Assembly (NCBI RefSeq): GCF_014898055.3
Contig: NW_023601322.1
Coordinates: 74,118,740-74,182,739 of the forward strand
DNA from: Talpa occidentalis
Taxonomy: Eukaryota > Chordata > Mammalia > Eulipotyphla > Talpidae
DNA: 64,000 nucleotides
Direction: 5' to 3'
Below, piece by piece: positions 1-12,900 of the stretch. Position 1 is the stretch's first letter; each line of letters starts with the position of its first letter. The notes beneath the pieces are model-generated. The model saw nothing but the letters and a program-made list of their open reading frames with translations, was not told where the DNA came from and made no database searches. A program made the translations under genes and the position numbers.

Positions 1-530
1 TTTGATTTTATGTTTGTCAAGGGAAATCTTGTTTTCATTCTTAAAACAGATGTTCATGACTTTTAACAAGGAACTTGCCTGCTTTGAGTTTCTCCTGTGC
101 TGGTTTATCCTGTTTCCTGAGTTTCCTGAGCTGCTTTTGAGTTGCTAGTACAAGACTTCTTAGATGGTTTCCATCTACATCAAAGGGCAGGCTCTGCATG
201 GGCAGCTATGGGAGATCTCTCTTCCCTCTGGCCTGGTGGTTGCTCCAGGGGAAAAAAAGAACATCAGAACACCCAAATGTGGCTAGATTTTCTTCTTCTA
301 AAACTGGCATCCCGGGATTCTATTTCAAAAACTTAGTTTTGACCTCTGCCTGACTCACTCAAATTCCCCCCAAGAAAGAAGTGTTCAGATGTCCACTTCA
401 GCTCTGTTTGGGGGAGTAGTGAGCAAAATTTAGGAAAGGAACAACCAAGAGTTGCATCTTTAGTAATCCTTAGAAAATTGGGACTGGGATTTAGTTAAGA
501 TTGTATTCCCCACAGAAGCTCAGGTGAGGA

Positions 531-770
531 ATAATAGCCAACACCATTTATTGCTGGCCTTCTATAAGCCTGTTGGTGAGTTATGTGCTCAAATCTCACT
601 TAATCTTTATCTGGCAAAAATTTAGTAATATTCCCATTTTACAGATGAGGAAATGGAGGTTCAGGAAGGTTGGGAGAGCTCCAGAGTCATACAGCTACTG
701 GCAGTCACATTTAGGTCTGCCAGACTTGGGACTCGCACTCTGGTTCTCACACCTCTGCTTTTCCTGTGGT
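531..770 (-). repeat. MIR (ancient tRNA-derived SINE) fragment
   Basis: The segment carries the reverse of the MIR core: 'cattttacagatgaggaaat' is followed by a 'ggttcaggaaggtt' block and a 'catacagctactggcagt' block, the order seen in inverted MIR copies. It is heavily diverged, as expected for a pre-placental repeat. Confidence 0.75.
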
Positions 771-2289
771 GCTGGGATATGCTGACTTGGGAAAAGGGCA
801 TTTTCCCCTTCATGGGAAACCACCAGCTGACCATTGAGACCATTTGTGAATCCATCTCTGCCCCTTCTAGGTAATTGCTGTTCGTTGGTATTTGCTCCAG
901 AAGTCCTTTGGGGTCACTCAATTAATAGGTAATTTGCTAGGAAAGTCAAAAGTAACTTTCTACCATTCTTTTTTTAAAACTTAATGCTTCCCTTGAATTA
1001 CATAGAGCTGCCAGTCGACTGTGTGTGAGTATGTTAGCATATTTACCCCTGGCAAGGTCCTAAAAACTCATGCCAGACATACACAACCACAGGTTTTAGA
1101 ACAGTTTCTTCCATGTGCACTGGCCAGATCAGTTAGAGTTGGCAAGATTTTCCAGGTGAATGTTTAGGATGTGTGTTACATGCTTCCAAATCCAATGATC
1201 AAAATTCAACTCACAGGCATTTGGCACGCGGTGACCCAGTCCTGCACCAAGTTCAACGTGCACCTTCTGCGTGTAGTCCTGGACCTGGAACTGTAGAATT
1301 GGACTCTCTTGTTGAAAATGTTAATCAGACGACTTCTTGGCATGCAGAGACCTGAGCTGTTTAGCTCAAAGAAAAGGGCACTTTTAGAAGAGGAGCTTTT
1401 GGAAACAATCCCTTTTATTAGGGCCTGATCCTAGAAGGGGCAGTCTACGCATTCCTGGGCTTGAGCCAGCTGTTCCCCTCTCTAGGCAAAGAATATTTTT
1501 GCAGTTGGGGTTTAGTTCATAGCCTTAGTTTCTATTCTTGAGAATCAAAATGAAGCTTAGGGGACATTTTTTACGTGGATCCCAGAAGACCAGAAAAGCA
1601 AAGTAGAAAAGCTCATGTGCCCACCACCTAACTGTCCTGGAGCCTCTGGAGTAGGCAGAAGAGGTGAGAGGCCTGTATCCATCTATCTCATTCATCCTCT
1701 TTTGTCCACAGATGTGGGGGTCATATTTGAGTGGAAGGTGGAATGGCCCCAGGCCTGGGACTCAGAGTCTGGCTAGAGGAGAAAAGCTGAGTTGTTATGA
1801 CTAAAGCAAATAGAAGCTGAAGGTGTGTGTGTGGGAGGGGGGAGTGTTACCCAGTTTCTGTAGGGAAAAGGTGACATATGTGTGCTCAGCAGGAATGTGA
1901 CAGCCCAGCATTCTCTCCCAGGAACTGGTGATCTGAAAGGGAACTTTGGTCTAATCCCTGAAACAACCTGTCCCTAACCAGCCTTACCTAGAGGCCTTGC
2001 CTATCAGGGGCTTCTACAGGAGAGAATGAGTTCCATTCTTTTTGCATTTTCTTCTTGTGACTGCCTTCCCATAAAGCTCTATCTTTGGGAAAATGTGGTG
2101 AATTCAGAGCAAATGAATTTGCCCCGAAGGGATTTTTACATAAATAGTCATTTATATAAAAGTGATGATTCATGCTTTGTTGGATTTTGAAAAACAGACA
2201 TGATTTTGCTGAAAGATTTCTGTACATTTCTTTAATGTACTCTCCTAATACATGACAATTTCTGAAATATTAATACAGCTATGTAGTTG

Positions 2290-3000
2290 CTATTTAAAAG
2301 AAACATATTTTGCTTCAACTGTGGATTATAGATTCACTGCTACCACAAAGTCAAAAGATACAAACTTGGGAACATATTTGCCACACATGGAGTAAAAAAT
2401 GCTAACTACCTTGTGTATAAAGAGATCTTAAAAATCAATAATAAATTGACCAATAATCCAATAGAAAAATGGCAAAGGAAATGGACAGATCACAGAAGTT
2501 AGTACAAACGGCTTTTAAATGCACAAAGTATATGCAATTTCCTTTACAAAAAGGAAGTATAAAACTTAAACTGAAATACTTTTTTAACCTTTCAGACTTA
2601 ACCCAAAACCTAGTGACTTACGTACTGATAATTATCTTGCTCGTGATTTTCAGTGTCAAAAATTGAGGAAGGACTAAACTAGAAAATTCTTTGATTCGTA
2701 TGGTGTCACCTGGGGTGGTTGACACTGGAGGATCCACATCCAATTCATCTTTTAGGAATTTATCCTAAAATTAGACTTAGGAATGTGAACAAAGATACAT
2801 TAATACAAGATTATTTATTACAATTTTAACAATAACAAAAATCTGGATAACCCAAATGTCTACCAATAAAAGATTGATTATATAACCCAATTTACTTATG
2901 ATCATGCAATGGATAACCATGCACCTGTTAAAAAGAACAGTGCAGCTTTATGTACTGGTGTCAGATGAGTCTAAGGTAAATCTTCGAGTAAAAAAAAAAA
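2290..3000 (+). repeat. Ancient LINE-1 3' fragment
   Basis: Phrases typical of old mammalian L1 3' ends occur in order: 'caataatccaatagaaaaat', then 'aacccaaatgtctaccaata', then a block about the low-numbered residues of the tail ('ttaaaaagaacagtgcagc'), ending in an A-rich run near 2990-3002. No reading frame survives. Confidence 0.65.
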
Positions 3001-3289
3001 AAAGCACAGAACCTTGAAAGGAAGTTATAGAAAGCAGTATTCCTACAAGTCCTGTACCTTTATAATAAAACCCAGGAAAAAACATATGAAGCTTAATAGC
3101 CAGGTACATGTCAGAAAACACGAAGAGAGGAGTCGTGATTGAGGTTGCGCTGCTAATCATCTTTCCCATTCACTTTCTAGTCCTGTTCAAGCTGTAATCT
3201 AAGTCCTGCATGGACATCCACATCTTGTGGTTCCTTTCACCTGTCTTGTTTTTTTAATTCTTTATTTTTTATATTTCAAAAGGACAGGT

Positions 3290-3470
3290 GTATTAGGAAA
3301 AGGAGAACGAAAAGACACCTGCGTAGTCACAGGTGGGCAGAGAGCAGCTGCTGCTGGTCTGCAGAGGGAAGTTTTGTGAAAAAAATAAATAAAAAATAAA
3401 AGTGACTGCAGAGTCACAGGAAGGCAGGAGAACTGCCTATTGCCAGTGCAGAAATTGAACTTCCTTTCAC
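3290..3470. repeat. Unclassified dispersed repeat, copy 1
   Basis: This block shares 'cacctgcRtagtcacagg' and a following 'ggcaggagarctgcc' type motif with 37110-37260. In both loci the motif occurs about twice, separated by a 'gggaaagttttgtgaaaa'-like stretch. That suggests a repeat with an internal tandem unit. I do not recognise the family; an LTR fragment is possible. Confidence 0.45.
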
Positions 3471-3484
3471 TGACCTTGTGAAAA

Positions 3485-3665
3485 CAATCTCTGGAGCCAA
3501 ACATAATGGGATTGAGTTTTGCTTCTACTGCTTATGAGCTACTTGTCAAGTTATTTATCCTCGGAGAAACTCAGTGTTCTCATTTGAAAAAATGGGGTTA
3601 TAATGATGCCTACTTCCCAAGAATAACAGATTGTACTTAGCACGGGTCCTGGCACCAAAGACATG
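3485..3665 (+). repeat. MIR fragment
   Basis: Forward MIR order is visible: a 'tatgagctacttgtcaagtt' block, a 'ctcagtgttctcatttgaaa' block and 'atggggttataatgatgcct', ending at a 'cttagcacgggtcctggcac' block. It is diverged and non-coding. Confidence 0.75.
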
Positions 3666-5549
3666 GTCTTTGTATTCAAATCACTGTCCCATCACTCACC
3701 CTGTGAGTTGGGCAGTTGCTGTGGTGTAGTGACTTAAGTGTGATTACAAGTGTCAAACCACATGGGAGGGAGGCCCACCACCTCCCCACCCACCAGCTCC
3801 TTGGGATAACATGGTCTGTGACTCTCACCCTGGCTAAGCTGGGTCACCTAGGGGGTCTTTATATGGACTCCCCCATTCCTGGTATTGAGATACTGAGGGG
3901 CACAGGCATCTCTTTGTGCTGTAGAAAAATGAAAGATAAATATGTGTATGTCTTCGTCCTCCCCACACCTGTCCCATCCCCAACCACCACCACTAAAGGA
4001 GACTCCAGCTCTGCAGCAGTTTCCTCTTGCTCCCCTCCAAGATTCTTTGGGTTTTTGCAATAAAGAGATATAAAATGTCAGTGCCCTCCAATGAAGGACC
4101 ACCAGAAACATACCTGTCATGGAATAAATTGGATTTATTGCCTGTTGCAGTGAGGAGGAACACATTGTGGGGGGAACGATAGGATATGGGGAAAGGATGC
4201 TAGAAAGGACTTAAGAGGATTTAAGTTTGTGTTAATGACTTTGAGAGAGTTAATGAAGCAGGACTTTTCTATGTGTTGGATGCTGTTGGGAAGCAAGAGT
4301 AATTCTATGATTCAGTATATTAATAAAGCTTGTCTAGAAAGAGTGACTAGAAGGAAACTAAAGCTACAATTGGTAAGGACAGAAGTCACTATTTTAGCCA
4401 AGACTGAAAGTTGTTTGGTCATTTTTATGACTTAGACAATGTTTGTGTTCAGATATGATCACACAGTGATCTCGTTTTTGTCATAATTAAAGAGCGGCTG
4501 TCTGAGGTTATCCTCTGAAATGGCTTATGTGCAATAGGAGGACATCAGGAACCTACCTTCGAATGTTGGGTCACGTTCCAGCGACACCAAGGACTCCAGA
4601 TGTCAGTGGCTGCTTTTCTTAGAGGAGAATAGATGAGAAGTGTCTGGGCAGGATTTCAGCTTTCTAGGAGTTATAGCGTTTCTGTAGCATGTGTAAGAGT
4701 AGTTAAGGGGCAGGCAGATGGAGCGGGTTAATAAGAATGGCTGTGAAAAATGTCTACTTGATGGCTTTCAATAAGTGTTTTTTTTTAATATAAGTTTAAA
4801 GTATAAATTAAGAACTTGAGCAATTTTGATTTGGCTTTTTGGTTGCTGGGCTGTGTTCCCTCTCTTGTAATTCAAGACCAGTTGTGTGGATCAGCATCTT
4901 AACTGGACAGGCTCTCAAAGCCAAGAGGTTCTTAGTAGAATGGGCTCCAGATCCAGTTAAAGCTCATGTCTGGGTTGGGATGGTGTTTGACGAGGGAGCA
5001 GAGCCAGAAAAGCACCCATCAGAAATAAGGTTCAGGTGCCTGCTGCCTCCACCCCCTACAAGCCCAAGCAGACAGTTTCCTGGACTCCCACTGTCCCCAG
5101 AAAGTGGCAGGCTCTCCCCAGCCTGAGTTCTCAGTCCAGGTTATTACCAACAGTCAAAGATGCCAAGTTGGGGGCAGGGTTTGCCCCTCCCTGGCATGGT
5201 GATTCTGTCGGAGAGTGCGACCTGACCACACGAGCAGCAGAGGCAGCTGAAGGGGCTCAGCAAGGGCCTCCTTGCCCCTTCTAGGAATGGGGCATTTCCT
5301 GATAGGGCCATTATTCATAAATGGAGGTTTGGAAAGTGGGGGTAGGGGCGCCCACGACACAGCTGGGGGGAGAGCACAGTGGCTGATGAATACAAAGCAT
5401 TCTTTGAGACATGCATATCCTCAAAGGCTAGAGCCGGACTCCAGCCTGTGAGCCCCAGGCAGCTGAAATGAAGACACAGGCAGCAGCCTGTGCGCTGGTC
5501 CATGTGGCTGGCCAGGAGGACCGAGACTATGCCAGGTACGGGGAGAAAT

Positions 5550-6760
5550 GACAAGACAGGGTGCAAAAATGGGAGAAAAGAGACCCGGTGGGAGTCAAGG
5601 AGCTGACGAGTTCAGGAGACGGGGTTCTGGAGGGAGGGGGAATCTGGGATGTTCCCATCCGAACCGTACCCAGAGGGGCTGTTTTCTTCGCCAAGGTGAA
5701 AGGAATGGGCGCCCGCCTGTCCTCAGGGCCGGGCCCGGATTCCCTACCGAGGGCGTTGTCCGGGCGCCGGTGGCCGGCGGGGCGTCAGGGGCGCGGGGGC
5801 GCGGCGCGGTCGGCCGGGGCCGGGGGCGCGCCGCGGCAGCCCTTCTGGGCTTACACTCCGTCTGCGCCCGGCGGGGGGGAGTGTCCGCCCCTGGTCCTGG
5901 GTGGACACCGTGAGGGGTGGACACCGTGAGGGGGTGGGCGGCTCCCGGGGCCGCTCCGCGCTCGCGCCCCTGGCGGCCGGACGTGGCGCCTCCCCCGCAG
6001 CCGCGGGAGCCGGGAGGTGGGGTCGGCGCCGGGGCCGGGAGTCTGAGGTCGCCGCGCGGCCGCGGGCGCCGGGGAGCTGGTCTGGGACCCGAGCTCAGGT
6101 ACCCCCGAGGCCGAGGGCGGGCGGAGGGATCGCTCCGGGGCGGGCCCGAAGGCGCGCGGCGCGGGAGGAGCCCACGGGGAGCAGCAGGCTGGGGCGAGCT
6201 GGGGGGCTGGGGCCGGGTGTTGGCTGCGGGCTCTGGGCCGCGCGTCCCGGGTCTGGAGGTGGCTCACTCTGTGCGGAATCTGGTCTGCACTGGGCTGCGG
6301 GGCTGTGCTCCTCAGAGAGGGGGTGTGCGGGGGAAGGTGGGGGGTTGTCGCGGACCCGCCAGCTGCCGGAGCCGCGGGAGGAGCTCCGCGCGGGCTGGGC
6401 ACGCCGTGGCGCCCTCGCCCCTCCGCCCCTCTCGGGCCACGGAGACCCCGGAGGGTCCCTGCCGCGCCCGTCCGAGACCGCTCTGTTCCCCTACAGGCAA
6501 ACTAAGCCCTCCTCACCCAAAGGTGAACCCCACAGGAAAGGCCGAGAAACGCGCGCGCCAGCGGCCATCTGCCCTCCGGGCCTCCGGGCCCCGCGCCGCG
6601 CGCTGCTCCTCTGCCGCCCCCTGCGGCCGCGGGCCCGCGCCGCTCCTGTTCCCGCGCTCCGACTCGGAGTTTAAGTCCCGGATACCAGGTCCTTCCACGA
6701 CCGCGGGGCGCTCCTCCCCAGGGGCCCGGCAGCCCGAATTCCCCGAGCAAGGCACGCTGA
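5550..6760. promoter_or_regulatory. SHROOM1: CpG island, probable SHROOM1 promoter / 5' noncoding exon
   Basis: This is a dense CpG block with many GGGCGG-like boxes and very high G+C compared with its flanks. It lies 3.2-4.4 kb upstream of the SHROOM1 start codon, in the gene's transcription direction. The first coding exon has a splice acceptor just before its ATG (AG at 9921-9922), so an upstream untranslated exon is required, and this island is the obvious place for it. The exact start site and donor could not be fixed. Several long open frames on both strands here come from the lack of AT-rich stop codons and are not genes. Confidence 0.6.
5901..5932 (+). repeat. Perfect 16-bp tandem duplication in the CpG island
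   Basis: The 16-mer gtggacaccgtgaggg occurs twice head to tail (5901-5916 and 5917-5932). Confidence 0.95.
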
Positions 6761-9254
6761 CTGCGTCTAAACTGAGCGAGCAGAGAGCAGTTGTTGCTGG
6801 GTACTCCGTGGGGGCAGACAGACTGAGGGGGTGCGGGGCAGCTGAGGACTGGGTGAGCCTGGCAGCTGCCCAGGATACCTGCCCGGTCAGATCTAGTCTG
6901 GGGTGCTGGAATTCAGGTCCAGACACTTCACCCCTGGAGGGGTGAAGACCACAGAGAAGTCTGATGGGGAGGTGGCCTTTGAGGAATTCCCAGGACCGAT
7001 AATTCCTGAACACTGCCGAGTATTTGAGGTTATCTACTTCTCTGGTCACCTTACCAGGGTCTGCTCCTGTTGCTTTCAAGTGGTTTTATCCAGGAAACTG
7101 TCTTCCTCTGTGTCCCCAACAACCTCTAACTAAAAACCTAGGTCTGATTGCTTGCCTGGTCCTACCTCTCTGGTAAGGTCCAGACCCACATCCTGACTTC
7201 CCCACTGCTTGCCAGGTTTGCCAAGAACACTACAAAGCCCACAGAGCCCAAACTGCAAGAGCACTGCTCCCCTTGGCCAGTCCCCATCTCAGCTTCCTCC
7301 TTTTTGAGACTGTTGCTGCCACCTCTTTGGCCCCCAACCCTGAACACTCAAGTCATTTGTGTCTCCTTTTTTTCCTTTGCTGTTTTACTCAGGTGTCAAA
7401 TATATCTCAAATAGCAAGTTGCCCTCTTTGCAGGATCCCAGTCTGGTGGGTTTCTACTAGGGATTCCTTGCTGTTCCCCTGGTCTGGCTAGGCTAAGCAA
7501 AATGCCTGCAGAGCTCTGTGAGCTGCAGCCTCTGGGCTTCTGTCCTATGCAGGCACTGACTATGTCGCCCAGCCCACAGCTGACCCTGGCATTGATACTA
7601 GAGCTCCAGGAATGTGGCAACCCCCCAAAGTGGGGTCTGGCTGTAGGCTCCCTACAACCAGTCAAGTGTGAAAACTCATTTCTTTTTGTGCTGAGACTCC
7701 CCAAACAAACACTCAAGGAGTTGGAGCCTAACCCAGTCGGTTTTGGAAAGGACACTGTCAGCATCCTGTGTGGGTTTCAACCTACTGGGGTCGTGGCTGC
7801 AAAGGCTTCCTCTAGACAAATTAGGGCCAACTAGAAAACATATGTACACACATTTTTATTCTCCACACAAGCTGTTTACATTTAGTGAATACACAATCCT
7901 TTGTCAACATAGTAAGTCACAAATAAGATATTTTCCAAGGCCTTTCTTTGGAAACATCTGTGTATTTGAACAGTCACCTGTGCCTGTTGATGCAGCAAGC
8001 CAACATAAGCCAAGGTAAACAGTGCTCTCAGACCCAGCTCAGAAGACACTAAGAGAGAGGGGTGGTGTCTGGGTAGCCTGAGAGGGTTTCCTAGAGGAGG
8101 CCACTGTCCTCCCAGGGGCTGCTACTTAGAGTAGCTTCTAGTTTTCCTTAAGTCCAGAGTGAAAAGGCCCTAAGCCTGAGGGTGAGGACTCACCTGCAGG
8201 GCTGGGCTTAGCGGTGTTCTGATCCCAGGTCTTCTGAGAGCCCTTCTGGGGAACGTTGCAGGTACTGCCTCTCTCTCAAGAAACACCCTATCCTTCTACC
8301 ATTAACCTCCCTACTGTCTTGACCAGGAATCTGCAGCATCCTGAGCCTCAGGTGACCTCACGAGGGTGGCCCTGAGCTCCAAATAGTGTCTAGGAGGCTT
8401 AGATGAGCCTACTTTTCAGTCTCCACCCCACCTGTTGGCCATTCTCCTCAGTATTCCCCACCAAGCAGCTCAGGGGTAAGCCCCGGCCTCCCAAAGTCCC
8501 CACAACCCTTTGGAGCATGAGGATCCATGCTGCTCTCACCCCTGACCCTGGTACTCCCACCCAACTCCTCCCCTTAGTCCCCCTTCTGGCACTAGGGAGA
8601 TACTGATTTCCGGCCAGTGCTGCTCCAAGTTGTTTCGGATAATGTATGAGTAACCTGGTCTGTCTGTGGGGGCAACTGCCTCATCCATGCTGCCCCCTTA
8701 CCCAGAAGAGTAGTAGGCAGGGGAGGGGTATGGGGGAAATCAAAGGGGCCCCCTTTCTTCCCCATCAAAACGGTCACCCCATCTACTCCCTGCAAGTCCA
8801 TTCTTTCCCTTGCCATCCAACAAGTACTTCTTCAGGACTACACGCAAGGCACTGAGGGTGCAGAGATGAGTGTCTGTCCTGTCCTCAGGAAGCTCGGGGA
8901 TGGGACTGGGAAAAGGAAATCGAAAGCAAGCCAGCAATTGTAATGTAGGGTGACGAGTGTTATGACCGGAGATGCTCAGGATACTGTGAGGATCCCAAAA
9001 GGTGGACCCCATGGGAGCCCTGGAGGAGGGGCAAAAGTACCAGGACAAAGAGGAGGGTGAGCCTGTCACCCTCAGAAGACAGAGTCTCTGAAGCAGGGAC
9101 CATATTACTCTGGAATCTACCAATAGTTCGAGGGAAGTTGGGGACTGCTGTTGCCCACAGTAGGGGGTTTGGACTTTGTCCGGGGCTTCAGGCGGCTGGG
9201 AGGCAGGGGGTAAATTGGTTTTCAGCAGGATTTGCTTGTAGGAAATTGATTCTG

Positions 9255-9430
9255 GCTGCAGTAGGCTTGGAGGCAATCCCAGATTCCAGGCAGTGCTGCC
9301 TCTCGCCAGTTGTGTGCCCCTGGGCAAATCATTTTCTCCTCAGAACCTCATCTATAAAATGCAGATAGCAGTTGTGAGGCTCAAGATAAATATTTACATA
9401 TTGCACCTGGAACATAACTGGCACAGAGGA
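9255..9430 (+). repeat. MIR fragment
   Basis: Forward MIR landmarks appear in order: 'gccagttgtgtgcccctggg', 'caaatcattttctcctcaga', 'catctataaaatgcagatag' and a terminal 'acataactggcacagagga' block. Confidence 0.75.
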
Positions 9431-9609
9431 AGAGAAGAAGGTTGTGATGCTGCCCCTGCCCCCTAACCTGGGTCTTCCCTCCTCCTTTCCTGGCCCTCTA
9501 TGATCTCATAGCCTCCTGGACCATTGTTTATGGGAGAAAGATCACAGAGAGACGCTAACAAAGCTTCCAGGAAGCAGCCTGGGTGGGACAGGGTGAGGGA
9601 GAGCAAGAA

Positions 9610-9660
9610 CATGGGTACATTCTCAGCATGGGTACATTCTCAGCATGGGTACATTCTCAG
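9610..9660 (+). repeat. Three perfect copies of a 17-bp tandem repeat
   Basis: The unit catgggtacattctcag is present at 9610-9626, 9627-9643 and 9644-9660 without mismatches, ending about 260 bp before the SHROOM1 coding exon's acceptor. Identity between copies suggests recent expansion, so copy number may vary between individuals. Confidence 0.95.
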
Positions 9661-9922
9661 GGGTACAAGGTAGAGGCTGGGCCTTCAGGCCAGGAGAACC
9701 CTGGCAGGGCCCGCGCTAGGAGTCAATATCCCCTTAACTGAGTCCCCCAACCTTCACAGCGGCTGTCAAGGCTGCTATCCCTGGGGTGTGGGGAAGGGGC
9801 ACTAAGGACCATGTGACAAGGGAGGGTATGTGTAAGCACCGGCTCTCTTTTGGAGCAGCCAGCAGGCTATTCTAACCCATAAGCTGAGCTCCTCACCCAC
9901 CACCTCACCTGTGTTCTTCCAG

Positions 9923-9960
9923 GCCCCGGGTTAGTCTGCTTCGGTTCTCATCCACAAGGC
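9923..9960 (+). other. SHROOM1: SHROOM1 5'UTR part of first coding exon
   Basis: A pyrimidine-rich acceptor (gtgttcttccag, AG at 9921-9922) opens the exon, leaving 38 bases of untranslated sequence before the ATG at 9961. The ATG context is 'aaggcATGG', with G at +4. Confidence 0.65.
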
Positions 9961-12900
9961 ATGGAGGCCCTAGGTCCTGGGAGCCACAGCGCCTCCCCAG
10001 CCTCATCCACTCGCAGCCTGGACCTGCGGCGTCTGTCCAACCGCGCCGACTCGGCCTACAGCTCCTTCTCCGCGGCCTCAGGCGGTCCCGAGCCGCGCAC
10101 GTTGTCTCCTGAGACCGTCCTCCTTCCTTACCTAGACTGGGACTATGTGCGCGTGGTGTGGGGTGGCCCCGCGCCCGCCGCGCCCACCGCGCCCGCCGCG
10201 CCCGCCGCGCCCGCCGCGCCCGCCGCGGCCCTGCGCACATCCCCACAGCCCCGGCCTGCGGCCGCTGCATGCACTGAACCGCGTCTCCCACAGGTTCAGG
10301 GGACCCCGGGGCCGCTCAGCAGGCAGGCCACCCCGCTGCTGTACGCGCTGGCAGCCGAGGCGGAGGCCGCGGCGAGGGCCGCTGAGCCGCCCAGCCCGCC
10401 GGCCTCGAGGGCTGCCTACCGCCAGCGGCTGCAGGGCGCGCAGAGGCGAGTGCTGCGGGAGACGTCCTTCCAGCGCAAGGAGCTCCGCATGAGCCTGCCC
10501 GCCCGCCTGCGGCCGGGGGCGACCGCGAGGCCCCCCATAGCGCATCCGCGCTCCGCCTCACTCAGCCACCCGGGCTGCGAAGTGGAGCCCGCGCACCCTG
10601 GGGCTCCAGCTCCAGGGACCAGCGACCAGGGCCACCTCGCCAACCAGCAGCGAAAATGGTGCTTCTCCGAGCCAGGGAAGTTGGATCGCGTGGGGCGGGC
10701 CAGTGGGTTGTCAGGGGAACGCTCGGCTGAGTTGTGCTCCAGCCCTGGCCTCCCTAGGCTTGAGCCCCAGGAGTTGCAGCACCGGACCCTGGCAGAGATC
10801 AGACGGCTGCCTGAGAGCCAGCCCCGTGGCACGGAGGACCCAGAACCCGGGTCCTTGAAGCTCGGTGTTACCTACAGGCCTACCACTCGGAGTAGGAGCG
10901 CTTCAGGGGAAATCTTGGGTTTCTGGGGAGATCGAGGAGGGGCCATGCCCATATCCCAGGTATGGAAGGTAGAGACTGCAGGCTTAGGGTGGAGGACATC
11001 TGCAAAATCGAAACCTTAAGCCACATTTTATCCAATTGTGCCTTCTAGGCTGTTCCCCAAGGAGCAGAATCCTCGAGACCATTGTTTCAGACCAGACTAT
11101 CTAGGTAAGAGACCTGGGTCACTCTGGAGACTGAAGTTGGGGAGGGGGGGGGCAGCTTTTATTGTTCTTGCTCTAAAAAGGAGACTGTCTCTCACCTATC
11201 CTTAGTCTCAGCTTTCTGACTCTGTCCTTTGCAAACTGCACTCTGGGCTCCCCCAACAACCCTCTATTTCTCTGGTGCACCTCCAAGAGCTTCTATCCTG
11301 TCGCTGTGATCAGTGTCTCTGCCTCCAGGTTTCCCACTCAGAAGGAGGTTGCAGTGGTGTGTCCTGCAAAGGGCCCCCACAACAGCTCCACTGACTATGA
11401 GAAGAGGGTCTCAGAGACTTGTGTTGTGTCTGCCCGGCTCCCCTCTCTTCCTGATGATGATGTTTTCCTGGAAGAAGCCCCGCTGGTCAGAGTGAGATCA
11501 TCTGCAGACTCCCATGTCCCCCTGGGGCTCCCAACCAGGTGAATTCCCGCCTGATTGCAAGCAGATTCCACACATATCTGCAAAATGCTAGAAGGAAACT
11601 CTCCTGGGATCCCAAGCAGTGGGTGGTGGCAGGTAATTCTTAGACGTCTCCACTTATCTTCAGCCATCTGATTCTGTTTCTTTTCCACCTCCAGTGTCCA
11701 TGCCTCTCCCCAGGAGTATGGAGCAGGCTTGGGTCAAAGGGCTGACCAGGCTACAACCCCCCTAGAGAACTCCTTCCATAAATGCCCAGAGACTTCAGGG
11801 GCAGGTGACGGCTGGCAAGAGTTAACTGGTTCTGTGGATGTCTCCAAACCAACATGCTATAGCCCCTCTGGGACTGCAAATGGTGACCTCCCAACCATTG
11901 ACTCCAGTGGACTACTGACTACTGAGCCCCCTGCAGCTTCAGGGAGTGAACCCCCCAAATTTCTCCCAGTGGATACCCTGGGACCTCCAGGCTGTGATAC
12001 AACAGGACCACCTGACCACACTGCCCTGGCCTGGGGCATTGACCAGCTTGGTTCCAGGCCAAGTTGGCCCAGTTCCCGCCTAGAAGAGTTGGTTCAGGAG
12101 CTGGCCAGACTGGACCCCTCTCTGAGTGACACTCTAACCTCCTACCCCAGCCCAGAGCCACCTGTGGCCCTGCTAGATGGGCTGATTCCTATAGCTGAAG
12201 TCTGGGCTGCCATGAGGTCAGTCTGTGGGGAGGCTGGAACTAATGCTGCTGGCACTTCTGAACCAGGGTGAGTGAAGGGCACCAGGGACTTGGGAGATTC
12301 TAAGCATTCCGAGTCTGGAAAATCTAGAAAGTTCTGGCTTTGTCCCCAGGTCCTACCTATTTAGCTCTACCCAGCTCCTGCCAACTTCTCAGGAGTCAAA
12401 ACCTGAAAGTCTTAGCACCCATCCTGTGCCTGACCAGCCACGTGGCCACGCTCTTTCTGAGCCGAATAACAGCATTCAAACCAAGAAAGTGAGTGTGGAG
12501 GGGCTGATGGAGGTTTGGTGAGTCCAAAGTTTGGGTTGGGAGGTCAGGGGCCCGAGGCTGAAGTACCCACGCCCTGCCTGTAGGTGGAGCTGGCCGATCT
12601 CCTCCAGAGGATGCTGCAGGACCTTCAGGGAGAGCGGGAGCGGCTGCAAGAGGTGGCGCGAGCGTGGGCCAGGCGCGGGACAGCTCTGGAGGCCGCGGTA
12701 GGTCAGGCCTGCGCGCCCCGCGAGCTGGAGCGGTTCAGTCGCTTCATGGCCGACCTAGAGCGCGTGCTTGGGCTCCTGCTGCTGCTGGGGAGTCGCCTGG
12801 CCCGCGTATGCGGCGCGCTGACCCGAGCCGGTGCAGACAGCGACCCTGACGAGCAGGTAAGAGGGGCAGAAAAAGAGCGCGGGCCGCCGGGTGTGGGGCC

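Larger units (their letters stand above)
1..5550. other. Intergenic DNA upstream of SHROOM1, no gene seen
   Basis: No open frame here resembles a known protein and no spliced gene model could be built. The stretch contains two MIR fragments (about 531-770 and 3485-3665), an old L1 3' end (about 2290-3000) and an unclassified repeat (about 3290-3470). The remainder is unique-looking, AT-leaning sequence. By human synteny the next gene outward would be GDF9, but none of it is visible here. Confidence 0.7.
6760..9922. other. Presumed SHROOM1 5' intron, no coding seen
   Basis: This stretch lies between the CpG island and the acceptor of the first coding exon, so it is most simply a 5'UTR intron. 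It holds a MIR (about 9255-9430) and a 17-bp triple tandem repeat (9610-9660). No conserved coding block was recognised. Short open frames here look random. Confidence 0.5.

Noticed and set aside
5548..6945. Long open frames on both strands in the first CpG island (up to 342 codons)
   Set aside because: They overlap in several frames on both strands, are Arg/Gly/Ala/Pro-rich, and reflect scarce stop codons in very GC-rich DNA. No domain is recognised.
9610..9660. CRISPR-like array
   Set aside because: The three 17-bp units are directly adjacent with no spacers. It is a tandem repeat in a mammalian genome.
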